Position numbers and translations under genes: made by a program. A stretch of 64,000 nucleotides of DNA. It comes from Armillaria gallica (Eukaryota; Basidiomycota; Agaricomycetes; Agaricales; Physalacriaceae). Positions within the stretch are counted from its first letter, which is position 1. Each line of letters starts with the position of its first letter. The notes under the pieces are model-generated. The model saw nothing but the letters and a program-made list of their open reading frames with translations. It had not been told where the DNA came from and did no database searches. Positions 9,716 through 22,211 of the stretch are shown piece by piece. The stretch spans positions 4,092,001-4,156,000 of the forward strand of contig JBANDB010000005.1 in the NCBI GenBank assembly GCA_037576215.1, written 5' to 3'.

Positions 9716-11301
9716 ATGCCCTCGTTTAATACTACTCTGGCCGAAGAGGCTGGTGTAGCACCCTCAGATTTATATAAATTGTCGGTAACACTCTCGTTCT
9801 CTAACTGATCTTTGTACTGATTTTAATACTTCAGAACGGGTCCCCTGGTACAGCTCCAATCTCATATACTAGAAAGCGGCGGTCACTTAGTTTTCATACA
9901 GTTGATCGGCTGCTTCCTCAGTCTTATCTTATATGGCATTCTGTGCGATCAAGTCTGTGAGTGGTCCTATCCTTGTCCGCACGTTCTTGACTGTCCATTA
10001 CTCACCTCATTCAAAGACATATACTACATCTCCTTTCCAAAGGATACTCTGACGTCCAAGACGGTCGTATATCTTCTCTGGTTGACCGAGACTGTTCAGA
10101 CTGCTACCAACATATATTACACTTTCGACACGTTCTGTTACAATTTTGGGAACCTTTCGGGACTGGATGATGTCAGTATCACATGGTTCACGATTCCTAT
10201 TCTCTCTGGATTTGGTGCGTACTTATGCAGATACATTATGCTTTGAGTTATCAAAATAATGGTAGTTGGCTGCATCGCCCAATTATTTTACACCTGGCGG
10301 ATGTATAAATTCAGCAAGAAGGCCCGATGGTTATGTATTATCCTGTCGGTGGTAAGGTTTTTCAAAAATGTCTTATATTGCTCCCTAAAAACACGATCTT
10401 CATCAAAGATCGCTTTCACTCAATTTGGAGCTGCGATTTGTTGTGGCATCGAAGTACGGAGCAGCGGTCACTACTCAAATCTTCCCAAAAATCCGAAGGT
10501 CAGGGTGGCGGCTATGGTGAGCAGATCTTCGTCGTGTCCCGTATTCAATCATTGACGACTCGTAGATATGGTTGGGTGGAAGCTTTGTGTGTGATACTTC
10601 CATTGCTTTGTGCATGACCTACTTTGTAAGTGAAGTAGGAGCATAGCACTTACGTCTTGACTGATCGTTGCCGCCTGTAGTTAAGTCGAGCTCAAACCGG
10701 TCTCAACTCTACTCGGATACTTCTTTCCAGACTAATACGACTGAGCATTGAAACTGGGACAGTAACAGGTTGGTCATATACTAGAAAATTGGATCGCATT
10801 AGTTCATTTACCATCTACGCAGCTGCGATTGCTGCCGTCCACTTGGCACTTTTTCTCTTCTATCGCAGCAACAACTACTCCACTGTCCCTGCTAACGTCT
10901 TGGTAAAGTTGTATTCGAATACAGTCCTTGCTGTTTGCAACAGCCGTATGACAGGACGGATTCGCGGAGGAAGGGAAGACACAACCCTTCACTCGTTCGA
11001 CTCTTTCGATATGTCAATTGGCGGATTGAATATCGAGCTTCGAGATCCAGTGACCAACAGAAACGCAGATTCTTCTCTGCGGCCGGAGTTGTCCCAAAGA
11101 GGTGATGGTCAGGAGAAGGCTATTGGGCTCAACGATTGTTTTTTAAACACTGGCTCAACGGCGACCGTGCTGGGCGCAAAGGTCAGACACTTTCTCCCTC
11201 AAGTCAAGCAGATAATCTTATGCAAGTTCTATACAGCCAACGTGAATGGCACGGCGTTGACGGTTATCATTGGTACTTGTACGAATTTTATACAACAATA
11301 A
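9716..11301 (+). CDS. DUF6534 membrane protein, unit 2, intact (8 exons)
   Basis: Exons are 9716-9780, 9835-9847, 9902-9956, 10017-10214, 10266-10351, 10409-10516, 10566-10625 and 10681-11301, giving 401 residues without a stop. The DUF6534 layout is complete: a short N-terminus MPSFNTTLAEEAGVAP, helix LIGCFLSLILYGILCDQV, YISFPKD (about residues 48-54), LLWLTETVQTATNIYYTF, and VGCIAQLFYTWRMYKFSKK. Next come IAFTQFGAAICCGIEV, IWLGGSFVCDTSIAL (about 176-190), a further helix, and a soluble tail after NTVLAVCNSRMTGR. The gt/ag splice sites match those of the other three copies. It is probably an integral membrane protein with about seven helices. Keeping intron 2 (54 nt) would add 18 codons in frame here, so an isoform is possible. 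This is the best-preserved DUF6534 copy. Confidence 0.85.
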
Positions 11302-12553
11302 TTAACATCCGCATTTTTCACCATAAAATGGGTACCCCGCACTCCGTTTTTCGAGACCTATCTATCGCCACCACGTCCACAGGAATTGTCAACTCGGCCA
11401 CCGCTTCTCTCCTTTGACCGCTAAAGAAACGTCTCTGGAACGCGCAGAAATGGGCGAATTGAGCATCAGGTTTGCATCCCAGAGTAGATCGTTGACGGGC
11501 GATAGGCATAGTATTTCCTCTTTGATGTCACATATCTGACCGAGAAGAACATCATCGTGAGCACAGATGTTAGAACCTCCCTCCCATACCGCTCAACTTT
11601 AAGAGACGTAGATCAGTGTACCGAAGCATGTAGCACCTAGATATCGGGGTACATTGAGGAGTATGAAGTGTTCAAGGCTAAAGGAATAGAGGGGACATAC
11701 GTCGTAACGATTAATGACCAGTAGATGCCTTCCGCCTCGATACTCGTCGGAATTGCCTTTTCTTGATCCGGAGTTGTTGGAAGGACCTGTCCATAATCGT
11801 TCGAGTATAGATAGAGTGCAAACTAACTACAGCTATACACTTTTTGGCTGACGATCATCAGTGCAACGGGGCTTATAGCCGACGCGACACCTTTGCTAGG
11901 CGTGCCTCGATCCAAGGTATATTTATCCACCTACATCCAATTCCTACGCTCATGAAGATGTCAGCACCATATCATGATCGTCAACGCCAACCATGTCGCG
12001 TCTCTCGCAGTAGACGATGACCTGAGCAAGGACATTGACGGACGCAAAGATGATCCTAACTGCTCTGGGCTCCATGTTTCGGGGTTGTGGAAGAAATTAC
12101 TGTGTACATCACGAATGTAACGCCATTAGAACCAGGACGTGTCAAATTCTGCGGAGGGATGATGATTCGAAGTAAGGCCAAGCCGCACGTCTAAATCCTA
12201 TCCTGCGTTCAAACCTGCGATCATCCGAGACGGTATCCATTTGGAACAGTGAAGAGTGAGGGAATTGAGGGCGGACAATACGGTAGCAAGGTAACCAGAA
12301 GTAGACATCAAGTTATCATGCCCAGGGCCCTTCCCTTCTGTGCTCCCTGTTGCGCCTTGACGATATCTATGGCGAAGGTGAGTTCCGCTAATGCTATCCG
12401 TCCATAGACTCGTTTCGGCGCACGTCTATGCATCGTGCCAGATGAGACGCAGGAGAGTTGCTGCCAGTAATAAGAAATACAAGGCCAACGTAGAAGAAGG
12501 GCGATATCGCGTGAGGAGAATAGGGAAGATGAACATGAGAAAATCGCAGAGGT
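11302..12553. other. conserved 3' block then unit-2-specific sequence
   Basis: The sequence at 11,310-11,510 matches the conserved downstream block of units 1 and 3 (LTAKETS and LSIRFASQ frame). Similarity then ends, and 11,520-12,300 has no counterpart I can see in the other units. A possible short intron (gtgagt donor at about 12,379, ccatag acceptor near 12,408) lies in an unassigned stretch. A minus-strand 149-codon frame at 12,308-12,757 has no recognisable features. Confidence 0.3.
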
Positions 12554-13138
12554 TTTGTTTAGTAGATGAAGTGAATTGGTCAACTTGGTACTGTAGCGCC
12601 AAACAAAAGGTCTTCTTCCTGGCTGTCTCGCATATCCTTCTGGTCGACTTTCGCCATCCTCTCCAAAGAATGGTCCACTCAATGGATAGCCCGCCAGTGT
12701 CATGACCAAGATGCCAAGCAACGAGTAACATCGTACAAGTCCCGTAACACATTCCACCTCCTCGAAGTCGACAGCCAGCTCAGTATCCCCGACCTAGGTG
12801 TGGCGCCTAGAGGGTGGAGCCAGGTCGTATCGCAGCATTCGGGGTACGGGTCCGGCGAGGACAGCGAGCTATGGCCGTCTACCCTTCCCCGGGTACGATC
12901 CAAATGTAGACCTGCCGATTCGCCGTGTCGTGGCAGTGACTACGACCTCAATATCCACAATATGGAAGATCGCAGCGAAAGCAAGGGTCGTGGGACCGCG
13001 TCGCCATCAACCTCAAAGTTGAAGCATGATCAGTCATCTTACCGTTTTCAGAATTATTCCGATGGAGGCGGCGCGACAGCCATCCCATATACTCCCAAGG
13101 TAGTGGTATTCAATGATGCTCCCTTTTTGTCTTTCTAG
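12554..13138 (+). other. unidentified open frame, unit 2
   Basis: An open plus-strand frame runs from just after a TGA at 12,569 to the stop at 13,138. Its first part (NKRSSSWLSRISFW, QWIARQCHDQDAKQRV) corresponds to unit 3 at 20,497-20,688 (NKRPSFWPSRMSF, GIARQRHDHDIKQRV), which supports a coding origin. The second part is Ser/Asp/Pro-rich and looks like a disordered soluble tail, ending VVVFNDAPFLSF. There is no start codon in a good context, so it is probably an internal or final exon of a decayed gene. The family is unknown. Confidence 0.35.
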
Positions 13139-14529
13139 GGATTGAAGATCGTCCAATGTCGCTGAGTTGTCGTGAGAAAGGAAGATAAGGACTAGGAGGC
13201 TTTGAGAATGATCATCTCGGCGCCAAGCATCAGCTGCAAGTAAACCAACGCCATATCAGAGTGATCGAGGCTAGTTTTTCCGTGGTGTTCTGCGTATGTC
13301 AAGACTATGAGCTGACGTCTCTTTAGTCTCGTCCCCATCCATTTCGTTAAGATTTTGCTGCGCGGGAGGATCGGACCGGGCCACGTGAGCGGAGTGTGAA
13401 ATTTTTGAGAGTGGATACCGGCAACTCCCGGTTCTGGACCGTGAGCTGAGTCAGTGCCTCTTTGGGCCTTCCGGCGGCAAATTCCTTCCGCATTTGTCCA
13501 TGACCGTCTGTACTCTTCGTTGGAGACCTGTACAATGTATGTGTTGCATGCCTCCATTAAATAATGCTACAGGGAGTCCTAATCATGCTAGTAATCTTCT
13601 CTTTTTGTTCATATACATGGTATCCTTGCAGCCACTGTGTGTCTTTCTCATAGCTTGGAGAATAAGGCTGCTATACACATTGTCATATTTCTTTAATCTC
13701 TTTGTTCTAAAGTGTCTGTATAATCACTCCCATTTGTTTACACCTTAAATAATGTGTTTGGCAACAACTGAACACCTTCAGCCGTGACAAAATTGGTACC
13801 ATGCAATTGTTTGTACATATTTGTACCCTGAAGTTATGCACTTTGTATAGGCTTCCACAGAGTCGAAGCTGCTCCAAAAAATACAGGAGATGTCTTTCCT
13901 GACTATAATACATGTATTCTTCAAGACAAAAGTGAAAAATTCATGGCACAATCATGATAAATTTCACAGGAATTGAGGAAAACGATGTAAATTAAACAAC
14001 GTGCTCTGAAGAATACATGTAGAATTTTATTCCGAGTAATTTGTTTCGGTGAAACTAGAGCTGAATCTTGCTCCTTCGACCCACAGGAGGTGCATCCATA
14101 AAACTCGGCTACTCCGGTCCATTTTTGGTAACGCTCGGAGTGCGAATTTAGTAGGGAGTTGCCGGTGCCCATTGAGAGTCCTGTTTTCAATCTGCGCTCA
14201 CTGGCATGTGGATCAGTCGGAGAGGTGGTTGATATAGGTTCTGTCACCTTCCCGGCCTTAAACGACTTCAGGACCCATATTAGGATCTCGTCAATAACGA
14301 GAAGCCTAAGAGCTGGGATTCGGCTTCATCTGAGTTCCATTTTAACGTTGTACCCAGTGGATTCGTGCTCGCTGGGAGAAGCTAATGTCTTACCAAGTCT
14401 TGGCAGATATTATTGTGCACATTGGATAATCATCAAGAATGCAACTAAAGTGCGTACACGCACCTGTGTCGTTATGCTAAATGACCGTCCTTTTTAAGGT
14501 CCCCGAAATGCTCCTGATTTCTCTACATC
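13139..14529. other. no recognised gene, unit 2
   Basis: Short frames on both strands only. The stretch at 13,560-14,040 is AT-rich and contains a small inverted repeat around atacatgta (13,907 and 14,019). I see no counterpart in the other units, so this is unit-2-specific inserted or highly diverged sequence. Confidence 0.3.
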
Positions 14530-15242
14530 ATATATGGCACGTTCGTCCACTACCCTTGTCCCCGACAGCTTCCAAATTACGTAGAACCGTTCAAGGGCGA
14601 AGGGATTTTCGAAAATTTGGCATAGTGTGACGAGTGACCTCGTTCAGCATTGGTGGGTTCTACTACCATTCTACGCAACCCAGGTGTCATCCCTTTTGTT
14701 TTTGTTTAGTCCAACGCCCATTTCTGCATCTGCTCGCAACGTTTCAGTTTTGAACAGTGAGTCATAAACATGAGTTCCCCCACTCACTCATATATATAAG
14801 ATGGAAATATGCGACATAGATGTATGTCGTGCCTCGCAGCAGTTACCGTTCCTCTGGAAATCAAAATACAGCGAATGGTGACCGAAATTTTTGGTCTCGC
14901 ATCCCTTGAGTCTTGACCACAACCAAAGGGCCCGGCCGTTCCTAGTACCCAAGACTTTAGCTGTGATCACGAAACACATATGTTTCCGAACTATTGTGAT
15001 TCTATTCTTCTTGGCGCAACACACCACTCGGTACTCATGAAATGCTGATACTGAGTTTCAGCATGTTCGCGACCGTCGTCTGTAAATCCTCAGGGCCACA
15101 AGCGCTAAAAGGACCAGTATGAGACTGCACGTTGTTCGATCTCTATCATTCATGCACACGCATTTGCACATATTGAAGCAGAACTCGTACTGAAAATCGG
15201 TGCCGACCAGCAATTTTTTTTCTCAGCTGTTTCGATCTGAGG
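14530..15242 (+). promoter_or_regulatory. upstream region of DUF6533, unit 3, TATA box mutated
   Basis: The stretch at 14,590-14,690 is a diverged copy of the block at 7,060-7,145. The stretch at 14,760-15,242 matches the conserved upstream regions of units 2 and 4. At the TATA position the sequence is tgtaaa (15,081-15,086) instead of tataaa. The downstream pyrimidine-rich part is retained. Confidence 0.5.
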
Positions 15243-16246
15243 ATGCCATTAACGGTGAGTGCTCGGTCCTATTTCCCTCATCTGTTGTATCCAGTCAGGT
15301 TCTTGAACATCCTCCATCCAGACATCCTCGAATTCTTTCGCATCTTACTCTTTGATTGCGAGCATGACTATGCTCATCTATGACCTGCTCCTCCTTCTCT
15401 CCACTGAATTGAATCATGTGTGGCTTCATAGACCCGTACATCCGCTATTACTGCCGTTCGCATTGAACCGCTACTTACCTTTGATCGATACGGTGATGAC
15501 CATCAACTGGATCCTGCGCGAGCCCAGTGCTGCCCAGTGCCGTCTGCTTTCCTTCATTACATGCCCACTCGCGGCTGTTTCTATTTTTGCATCTCAGGTG
15601 ATCCTCATGATCCGCGCGTATGCAATGTGGGATAGACACAAAGTGGTATTCTGAGGTTTTATCGGCATTGTAATCTTCTGTTTTATACCGGAGGTAGTTG
15701 GCCTTGGTTTACACCTCAGGACGGTTCAATGTGGGTTGCTTTGCATTCCTTGCGTGGAAAGACAGCAGAGAACTCAATACCTTCTGTTTCACAGTCGCCG
15801 GACCGTTCGACCATCCTGACTGCTTGAGTCCCTCTTCGAACGCGACAATGCTGCTTTACATTCCTGTGCTCGTTTCAGAGACGATCATTGCGTTGCTCAC
15901 ACTCTTCAAGGACGTACAGCACCTCCGCCGTTCATCCCATCCGTTTCTCACAGAGCTTTATGTCTCTGGGATGTTCTTCTATGCATGCATCCTCTTCATG
16001 ACACTCGCAAATATCCTTCTCCCCATGTGGGTTCCTGGCATCGCACTCTTCCTCGGTCCTTTTCAAAGTATCCTCCATTCCATCCTGAGCAACCGCATTC
16101 TCCTACTCATTCTCAAGCAGAGGCGGATACGTCGACGCTATCCTACAGAAGAGTCGTACACGGGTGACGTCGAACTGTCTGATATCACTTCTGATGGCCC
16201 TGGATCTGTAAACGACGTGAAAAATGTGCCAGGAATAATGCCCTGA
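15243..16246 (+). pseudogene. DUF6533 membrane protein, unit 3, one premature stop
   Basis: Exons are 15243-15254 (MPLT), 15322-15730 and 15795-16246, in the same structure and with the same 409-nt exon 2 as units 2 and 4. The signature reads IYDLLLLLSTELNHVW and NRYLPLI. A Trp codon conserved in the other copies (VVFW) is TGA here at 15,651-15,653, truncating the protein before the fourth hydrophobic segment. Downstream the frame stays open to the normal end, with the tail SDITSDGPGS. One base change separates this from an open gene, and the TATA box upstream is also altered. Confidence 0.82.
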
Positions 16247-17246
16247 CCCGATGGAAAAGTACAGCTAACGGTGGAAATAAATTGCGCTTGAATAGTAGCC
16301 GATTCGATGTACCACCTGTAACGATTGTTAACAATGCCGTATTATACGAGAACGTCTCTGACAAATCGGAGTCTTCGAATGTGTAAGAAAATATTCACAC
16401 AATTCAATGCAGAAGATCGCCGCCGATACAATGCCAGGGACAACCGTCGCCAGCGCAGTTTTCTCATGACGGTGGGCACGGTAAATCAAGCAGGTTTCAG
16501 TATGACAGTAATTGAGCGATCAGAAAGCTAGCTCCGGAGAAATATAAGTTAACATTGAACAGCGTGCCCAATACGTGCCTCACTCAAATCCTCTTGGGAT
16601 GGCCACTGTCTACAATTGCTCCCATGCTAAGTATCCTCTACTATCTTGGCCAATGTTGAGGAGAAGGGAGAAAAATGCTGCCCAGAGACAGACGGAATTT
16701 CACATTGTCAGGACTCATAGTAAATGAGAGAATCGAAATCAGAACGACTCCTTTGAGTTAGGACTCCTTGTACCGGCGAACACGAAGAACATGGTGACTA
16801 AGTAGTAGAAATATCGGCGGCTTCTCCCTCGGATACACCGAGTGCATCCGCGACACGTCCAATGCATCCAATGTGTTGCCTTTTCTGAACTCCGTCTCAC
16901 ACTTCGACCATCACCCTTACCGATTGTCCTCCGAGAGGCAAGAGAACTCGTTCATTCAATTTGCGAGTTATGTAGCTTGGCACTTACCTTTCAATAACCA
17001 GATAACGCTTATCTCAATAGATTCCGGAATGATGTACGTAGCGCTGAATTCCTACTGAATTGATCAAGGGTCGACGTAGACGATTGAACTGATAGCCATG
17101 CTGATTTTTTCTAGACGCGCATTGCGCATCTATAGCAGGGCCGCATGCTCTTATACAACATGACAGTCAGCCGCATTTTGGACGTAGACCCGGAGCCACT
17201 TAAACGTATAGCGGCGCGAAATTTCGTGACAACTCTGCTCGCCTCG
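16247..17246. other. intergenic region between the paired genes, unit 3
   Basis: Collinear with 639-1,666 of unit 1 in the same orientation, including the gcctcactcaaatcctcttg block at about 16,577. No supported gene; short frames only. Confidence 0.4.
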
Positions 17247-18793
17247 ATGCCCTCATTTAATGGTACACTGGCCGAAGAGGCTGGTGTAGCACCCTCAGAT
17301 TTATATAAATCGTCGGTAACACTCTCGTTTCTCTAACTGATCTTTGTACTGATTTTAATGCTTCAGAACGGGTCCCCCGGTACAGCTCCAGTCTTATATA
17401 CTAGAAAGCGGCGGTCACTTAGTTTTCATACAGTTGATCGGCTGCTTCCTCAGTCTTATCTTATATGGCATTCTGTGCGATCAAGTCTGTGAGTGGTCCT
17501 ATCCTTGTCCGCACGGTGTTGACTGACCCTTACTCACCTCATTCAAAGACATATACTACATCTCCTTTCCAAAGGATACTCTGACGTCCAAGACGGTCGT
17601 ATATCTTCTCTGGTTGACCGAGACTGTTCAGACTGCTACCAACATATATTACACTTTCGACACGTTCTGTTACAATTTTGGGAACCTTTCGGGACTGGAT
17701 GATGTCAGTATCACATGGTTCACGATTCCTATTCTCTCTGGATTTGGTGCGTACTTATGCATGTACGTTTATGCTTTAGTTACTGATACAGCGGAAGTTG
17801 GCTGCATCGCCCAATTATTCTACGCCTGGCGGATGTATAAATTAAGCAAGAAGGCCTGGTGGTTATGTATTGCCCTTTCGGTGGTAAGGTTTTTAAACAA
17901 TATCTTATACTGCTCCCTAAAAACACGATCTTCATCAAAGATCGCTTTCACTCAATTTGGAGCTGCGATTCGTTGTGGCATCGAAATACGGAACACTGGC
18001 CACTATTCAAAGCTTCAGGACAATTCGAAGGTCAAGGTGACGATAATGGTGAGCAGGTCTTCGTCGCATTCCGTAATCAATCATTTACGACTCGCAGATA
18101 TGGTTAGGTGGAAGCGTTTTGTGTGATACTGCTATTGCTTTGTGCATGACCTACCTCGTAAGTGAAGTTGGGGCATAGCACTTACGTCTTGACTGATCGT
18201 TGCCGCCTGTAGTTAAGCCGAGCTCAAACCGATCTCAAATCTACTCGGATACTTTCCAGACGAATACGACTGAGCATTGAAACCGGGACAATAACAGGTT
18301 GGCCGTATACTAGGAACTTGAATCGCATTAGTCATTTACCATCTACGCAGCTGCCGTTGCTGCCGTCCACATGGTACTCTTTCTCTTCTCTCACAACAAC
18401 AACTACCACACTGTCCCTGCGAACTGCTTGGTAAAGATATATTCGAATACGGTCCTTGCTGTTTGCAACAGCCGTATGACAGGACGGATTCGCGGAGGAA
18501 GGGAAGATACAACCCCTCCCTCGTTCGACTCTTTCGATATGTCAATTGGCGGATTGAATATCGAGTTGCGGGATACAGAGACCACCAGAAACGCAGATTC
18601 TTCTCTGAGGCCGGAGTCCTCCCAAAGAATCGATGACCGGGAGAAGGCTATTGAGCTCAACGACCGTTTTTCAAACACAGGCTCGGTAGCGGACGTGTTG
18701 AGCGCAAAGGTCAGATACTTTCGTCCTCAAGTCAAGCAGATAATCTCACGCAAATCCTATACAGCCAACATGAATGGCTCGGCGTGGCACTGA
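17247..18793 (+). pseudogene. DUF6534 membrane protein, unit 3, frameshift in last exon
   Basis: Exons are 17247-17311, 17367-17379, 17434-17488, 17549-17746, 17798-17883, 17941-18048, 18098-18157 and 18213-18793. The frame is intact through SRLSIETG-type sequence of exon 8. A single base is then missing at about 18,332 (cattagtcatt here, cattagttcatt in units 1 and 2), so the frame shifts and ends early. The remaining tail (NTVLAVCNSRMTGR onward) is open in the old frame up to 18,793. Exon 8 also lacks one codon near 18,252. The acceptor of intron 4 is gcggaag where the other copies have ggtag. Probably a recent pseudogene. Confidence 0.8.
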
Positions 18794-20260
18794 TGGTTGT
18801 CATTATCACTCGTACGGATTTTATACAACTATAATTAGTATAAATGCGTAATTACCATCGAACTTGAATAACTGGCACGACTTACTGACAGAAGACCCGG
18901 GGGTATTTCCCCGCATTTTTTTACCATAGAATTGGTACCCCGCATTCCGTTTTCAACAGCCATCTATCGCCACCATGTCCACAGGAACTATCAACTCGGC
19001 CGCCGCTTCCCTCTTTTGACCCGCGCAGAAGACGTTCCCGGAACGCGCAGAATCGCAGATTTGACCATCAGGTTTGCATCCCAGGGTAGATCGTCGACGG
19101 TGATCGGAATAGTTTTCCCACTGCGGCCCCGACTACAAGGTCTACTGAGGCCATTATATCAGCTCATTTCGGTAATTTTCTTAATTGACCAAACGAAGAT
19201 TCGTATGAGAGCATACTTGTATTTACGCTCTCAAACCTAAATGCCGAGATGGAGAATACAGCTTACAAAGGTGCACGCTATCTGTACTATAGACGAGCAG
19301 ATTGCTAACTACCCGCGAATTGAGCAGTAGTTAAAAGAGAAAACGTGCATGGAGACGGACATACGAAGTCGACAGGCCTATTAAACTGGGTACGGACGAT
19401 ACCATTGAGGCATCTCACACTTTCTGGAAATCACCAATAAATTAGCGTTTCGTTCTTGGCGTTATCTAACCCCGCTCGTGTCGCATTGGTTCTCAGGAGG
19501 AAGCATGTCACAGCAACCTAGGCGACCCGTCGGAATACTTTTCCGTCCTATGTCTGACAAAGAGATATGCATATGGCCCTTGATCTTCCAGGGCAATCCA
19601 TACAGACCCTCAATCCGAGTGACATCCAGTCTTTCGAACCAATGACCATCCCGCTCGGTGTCGTATCTATCCGCCCATCTTAGAAGATCATCGACAGTCT
19701 TCGCAAATATCCAAAAATGTGAAAAGGTATGGTTTCTCTCCCGGTTTATGTGAGGGATTTCGAAGGGGGGAATCGGTGCCAAGTGAATCGGAGGAGGCGG
19801 AAACGGGTTTAGTTGGTGCCCTTCGTCGTCTATTAGCGAATGTGAATGGAATCTAAGTGGGTGACCTTACATTTGATGTCCGAGGGCATCGACTGCGAAT
19901 ATAGTTTGCGTAGTTAGCAAGGGGGTCACGGTTTAAGGAGAAGATGTGAAACCCACCGAAATATGGCCATCCTAAAAAAACGGGCGCAATCTTATCCCGC
20001 ATTCCCACCGTTTTTGGAGATCCTCATTCACCCATTACAGAACAACCGAAGGCTCGAGAATCATACCTTTGGAAACATTATTTTGGAATGTTTAACCAGT
20101 GACAGAGAGGATTTGTCGGTGGTCCCGCAGTCTGTCATCTACTTCCAGAAGGTCTCCAGAGGATCTGAACACATCCTGTTTAACTGATGCGCAGCTGCAG
20201 TCGAAGACTAAGGCTGTCACCCCGGATTTCTGGGTCAGTGGTAGATATCGACGACCGCAA
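18794..20260 (-). other. conserved downstream blocks and minus-strand frame, unit 3
   Basis: The stretch at 18,830-19,240 matches 3,220-3,650 of unit 1, with a plus-strand 102-codon frame containing LTIRFASQ. The stretch at 19,462-19,782 holds the minus-strand frame shared with unit 1 (LLRWADRYDTERDGHWFERL, GLPWKIKGHM). This copy has a longer N-terminal part containing HTFSHFWIFAKTV. Upstream on the minus strand (19,800-20,200) the unit-1 frame is disrupted by indels. Unidentified former gene. Confidence 0.35.
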
Positions 20261-20358
20261 CATCAGGAAAAAATGAGAAGCCTAAACGTCCTCGATAGTC
20301 CTCTATAGGCTATGGTAGCACTATGTAGGTCATTTAGGCTTCTCGGTGTTTCCTGATG
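20261..20358. mobile_element. 98-bp MITE-like insertion with 26-bp terminal inverted repeats
   Basis: The unit-1 sequence runs gaccgcaagagcaaggc without interruption at the homologous place (about 4,640). In unit 3 a 98-bp segment interrupts it. It starts catcaggaaa and ends tttcctgatg; the 26-bp ends pair as inverted repeats with a few mismatches (gagaagcctaaa is shared by both). The flanking AA on both sides may be a 2-bp target duplication. It has no coding capacity. Confidence 0.75.
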
Positions 20359-21043
20359 AAGAGAAAGGCTGATTGAAAAGAAACGGCAGGATCTGCGAAA
20401 CTGAGTATGCTACAGAATGATTAGAACACCGACATTTAGACGGGAGAGAATATACTCGAATTCAAGACGTTACTACAAGGCACCAGAATTTAGTAAATGG
20501 CCAACTTGGAACTTGGTGCGTCGTTTATTAACAAAAGGCCCTCTTTCTGGCCGTCTCGCATGTCCTTTCGGTCGATTCTCCGAGCCGCCCTCTCCAAAAA
20601 GTCATCCACACAAGGTATAGCCCGCCAGCGTCATGACCACGACATCAAGCAACGAGTATCTTCATACGAGTCCGTGAGTTTTACTTAAGCTTAGAATTCA
20701 AATATTCATCAGCGATAAATATCGCTCCTCTTATGGCAACAATTATCTTCCACAATAATAGAGCCAAATACACCAACATGGACCGATGCTCCATCCTCGA
20801 GCTGATTCTTCGTACCACACTGGCGTTGTGCACTAATATCCCAAGCATTGGTGCGTAATTTCGGAGGTATTTATATCTGTACTTATTAGTTTATTTTATC
20901 TAGGTCCTTTTGGTGCATCCGGCGGCCCCAAGAGCCCCGGATAGCGACAATCTCACCGTCGTCTCGCGCGTAAGCACTCACGCGAGGCAGCACCGCATGC
21001 AACACCCAACGACGACCACTCACGACCGTCATCAACTAGGACG
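20359..21043 (+). other. conserved block with NKRPSFWPSRMSF frame, unit 3
   Basis: An open plus-strand frame at 20,497-20,688 (63 codons, starting MANLELGASFINKRPSF) is conserved with unit 2 and unit 1. It ends at a good intron donor (gtccgtgagttt near 20,671). A second small frame (ILELILRTTLALCTNI, about 20,790-20,850) is followed by a gtgcgt donor and a tatctag acceptor at 20,903. These look like exons of one or more unidentified membrane-type genes. No family assignment. Confidence 0.35.
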
Positions 21044-21646
21044 ATGGCGACGGCTATGCTTCGCCAATCATTACCTTGGAACTGGCACCATCGACCTATT
21101 ACCCCATCCTCTGGACGACATCGGGGCCGTAATTTCGTTCACAGAACTGACCACGGACCAAGCGGAGAATCCGAATTCGGGTGCCTTCTGCAAGCATGGC
21201 ATGGGAATGAGCACTCAGCAACGGGGACGAGGTTGGGGACGAATACGAACAGGGCGACGACGACGACGACGGGATGTCCAAGGAGGGTCCGGGAGCATTG
21301 CAGCCTTATGAAGGAAGGTAGGGCATGGGCGCAGTGGAAGGAGATCATCCTGGAGGGAGGAACGGTGCGAGCGGGAGGGCAGGAGCAAGATCGGGCCCCC
21401 GACATCCTCGAAGGCAGCGATGACAACGTCCATCTGGGCGTCGATTATACACCCCAGTATGCGGCGGACGATGCCAAGACGACAGTTACGCGAGCACCGA
21501 CGGCCCCGCCGCTGCCGCCCCCGCCCGATACCAACATCAGTCCCTACTGCCCACCCCAGGTCAGAAATACCCTCCATCTCCATGCATCCCCCATTTTCAA
21601 TATGGGGGATCACGGATATACGGCCCGTTATCCTCTCCGACGATAA
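21044..21646 (+). other. unidentified 200-codon ORF, unit 3
   Basis: This is the longest uninterrupted frame in the unit apart from the paired membrane genes. It is shared with unit 1 (see 5,144-5,800), with conserved HRGRNFVHRT, MKEGRAWAQWKE and GGTVRAGG. The C-terminal half has an acidic segment (EGSDDNVHLGVD), APTAPPLPPPPD and a neutral end. It is likely disordered and soluble. The start codon is uncertain and an upstream acceptor (caactag, about 21,039) suggests it is an internal exon. A GC-rich triplet run (cgacgacgacgacga) at about 21,255 makes chance openness possible. Confidence 0.35.
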
Positions 21647-22211
21647 CGACACCTGGACGCCCATCCCCGCTACATCCTTCGCCCTCTATTGACTGTACGA
21701 CCACCGTCGGACTTCTACCCCCATTTTAGATACCGGGAAATCTGATGGTGGCTGCCGTTTCTCTTCGCCAGCTCCCTGTGACGCTCTATGGCGCCAACGA
21801 TCCCTACCTCGCCCCCTCCCTCATCCCTAGCCAATGCCACGGCCACCAATATAAGGGTCTGGTTTATATACGACACAGAGTAGCATGGCACTACCCACCG
21901 TATGCTCGCCTGACGCCACCGACGATTCTTGCCGCCCAAGACGACATCCCCGCTTTAATACCAAACATTCCCGTTTTCCACGGCTTTGCGCGGCCCTCGT
22001 GTGCTGAATTTCGACGGCTATGTGCTACGTAGTAGATGACCTATTGTCGCTATCTATGCGTAGTAGAATGCCCGCCAGCGCGCCTGTTTTATCTATTTTA
22101 TATATTTATTTGTATCATAATATTTCCACATGAATACTATTTAAATAAATATCAGAATTCTGATTCTGAAGGCTACTAGCAAATTCTTCCCAGAAATAAG
22201 ACGACGTTCTC

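Noticed and set aside
12308..12757. 149-codon minus-strand frame as a gene
   Set aside because: No motif, and the plus-strand frame through the same region is conserved with unit 3 at the amino-acid level, which argues for the other strand.
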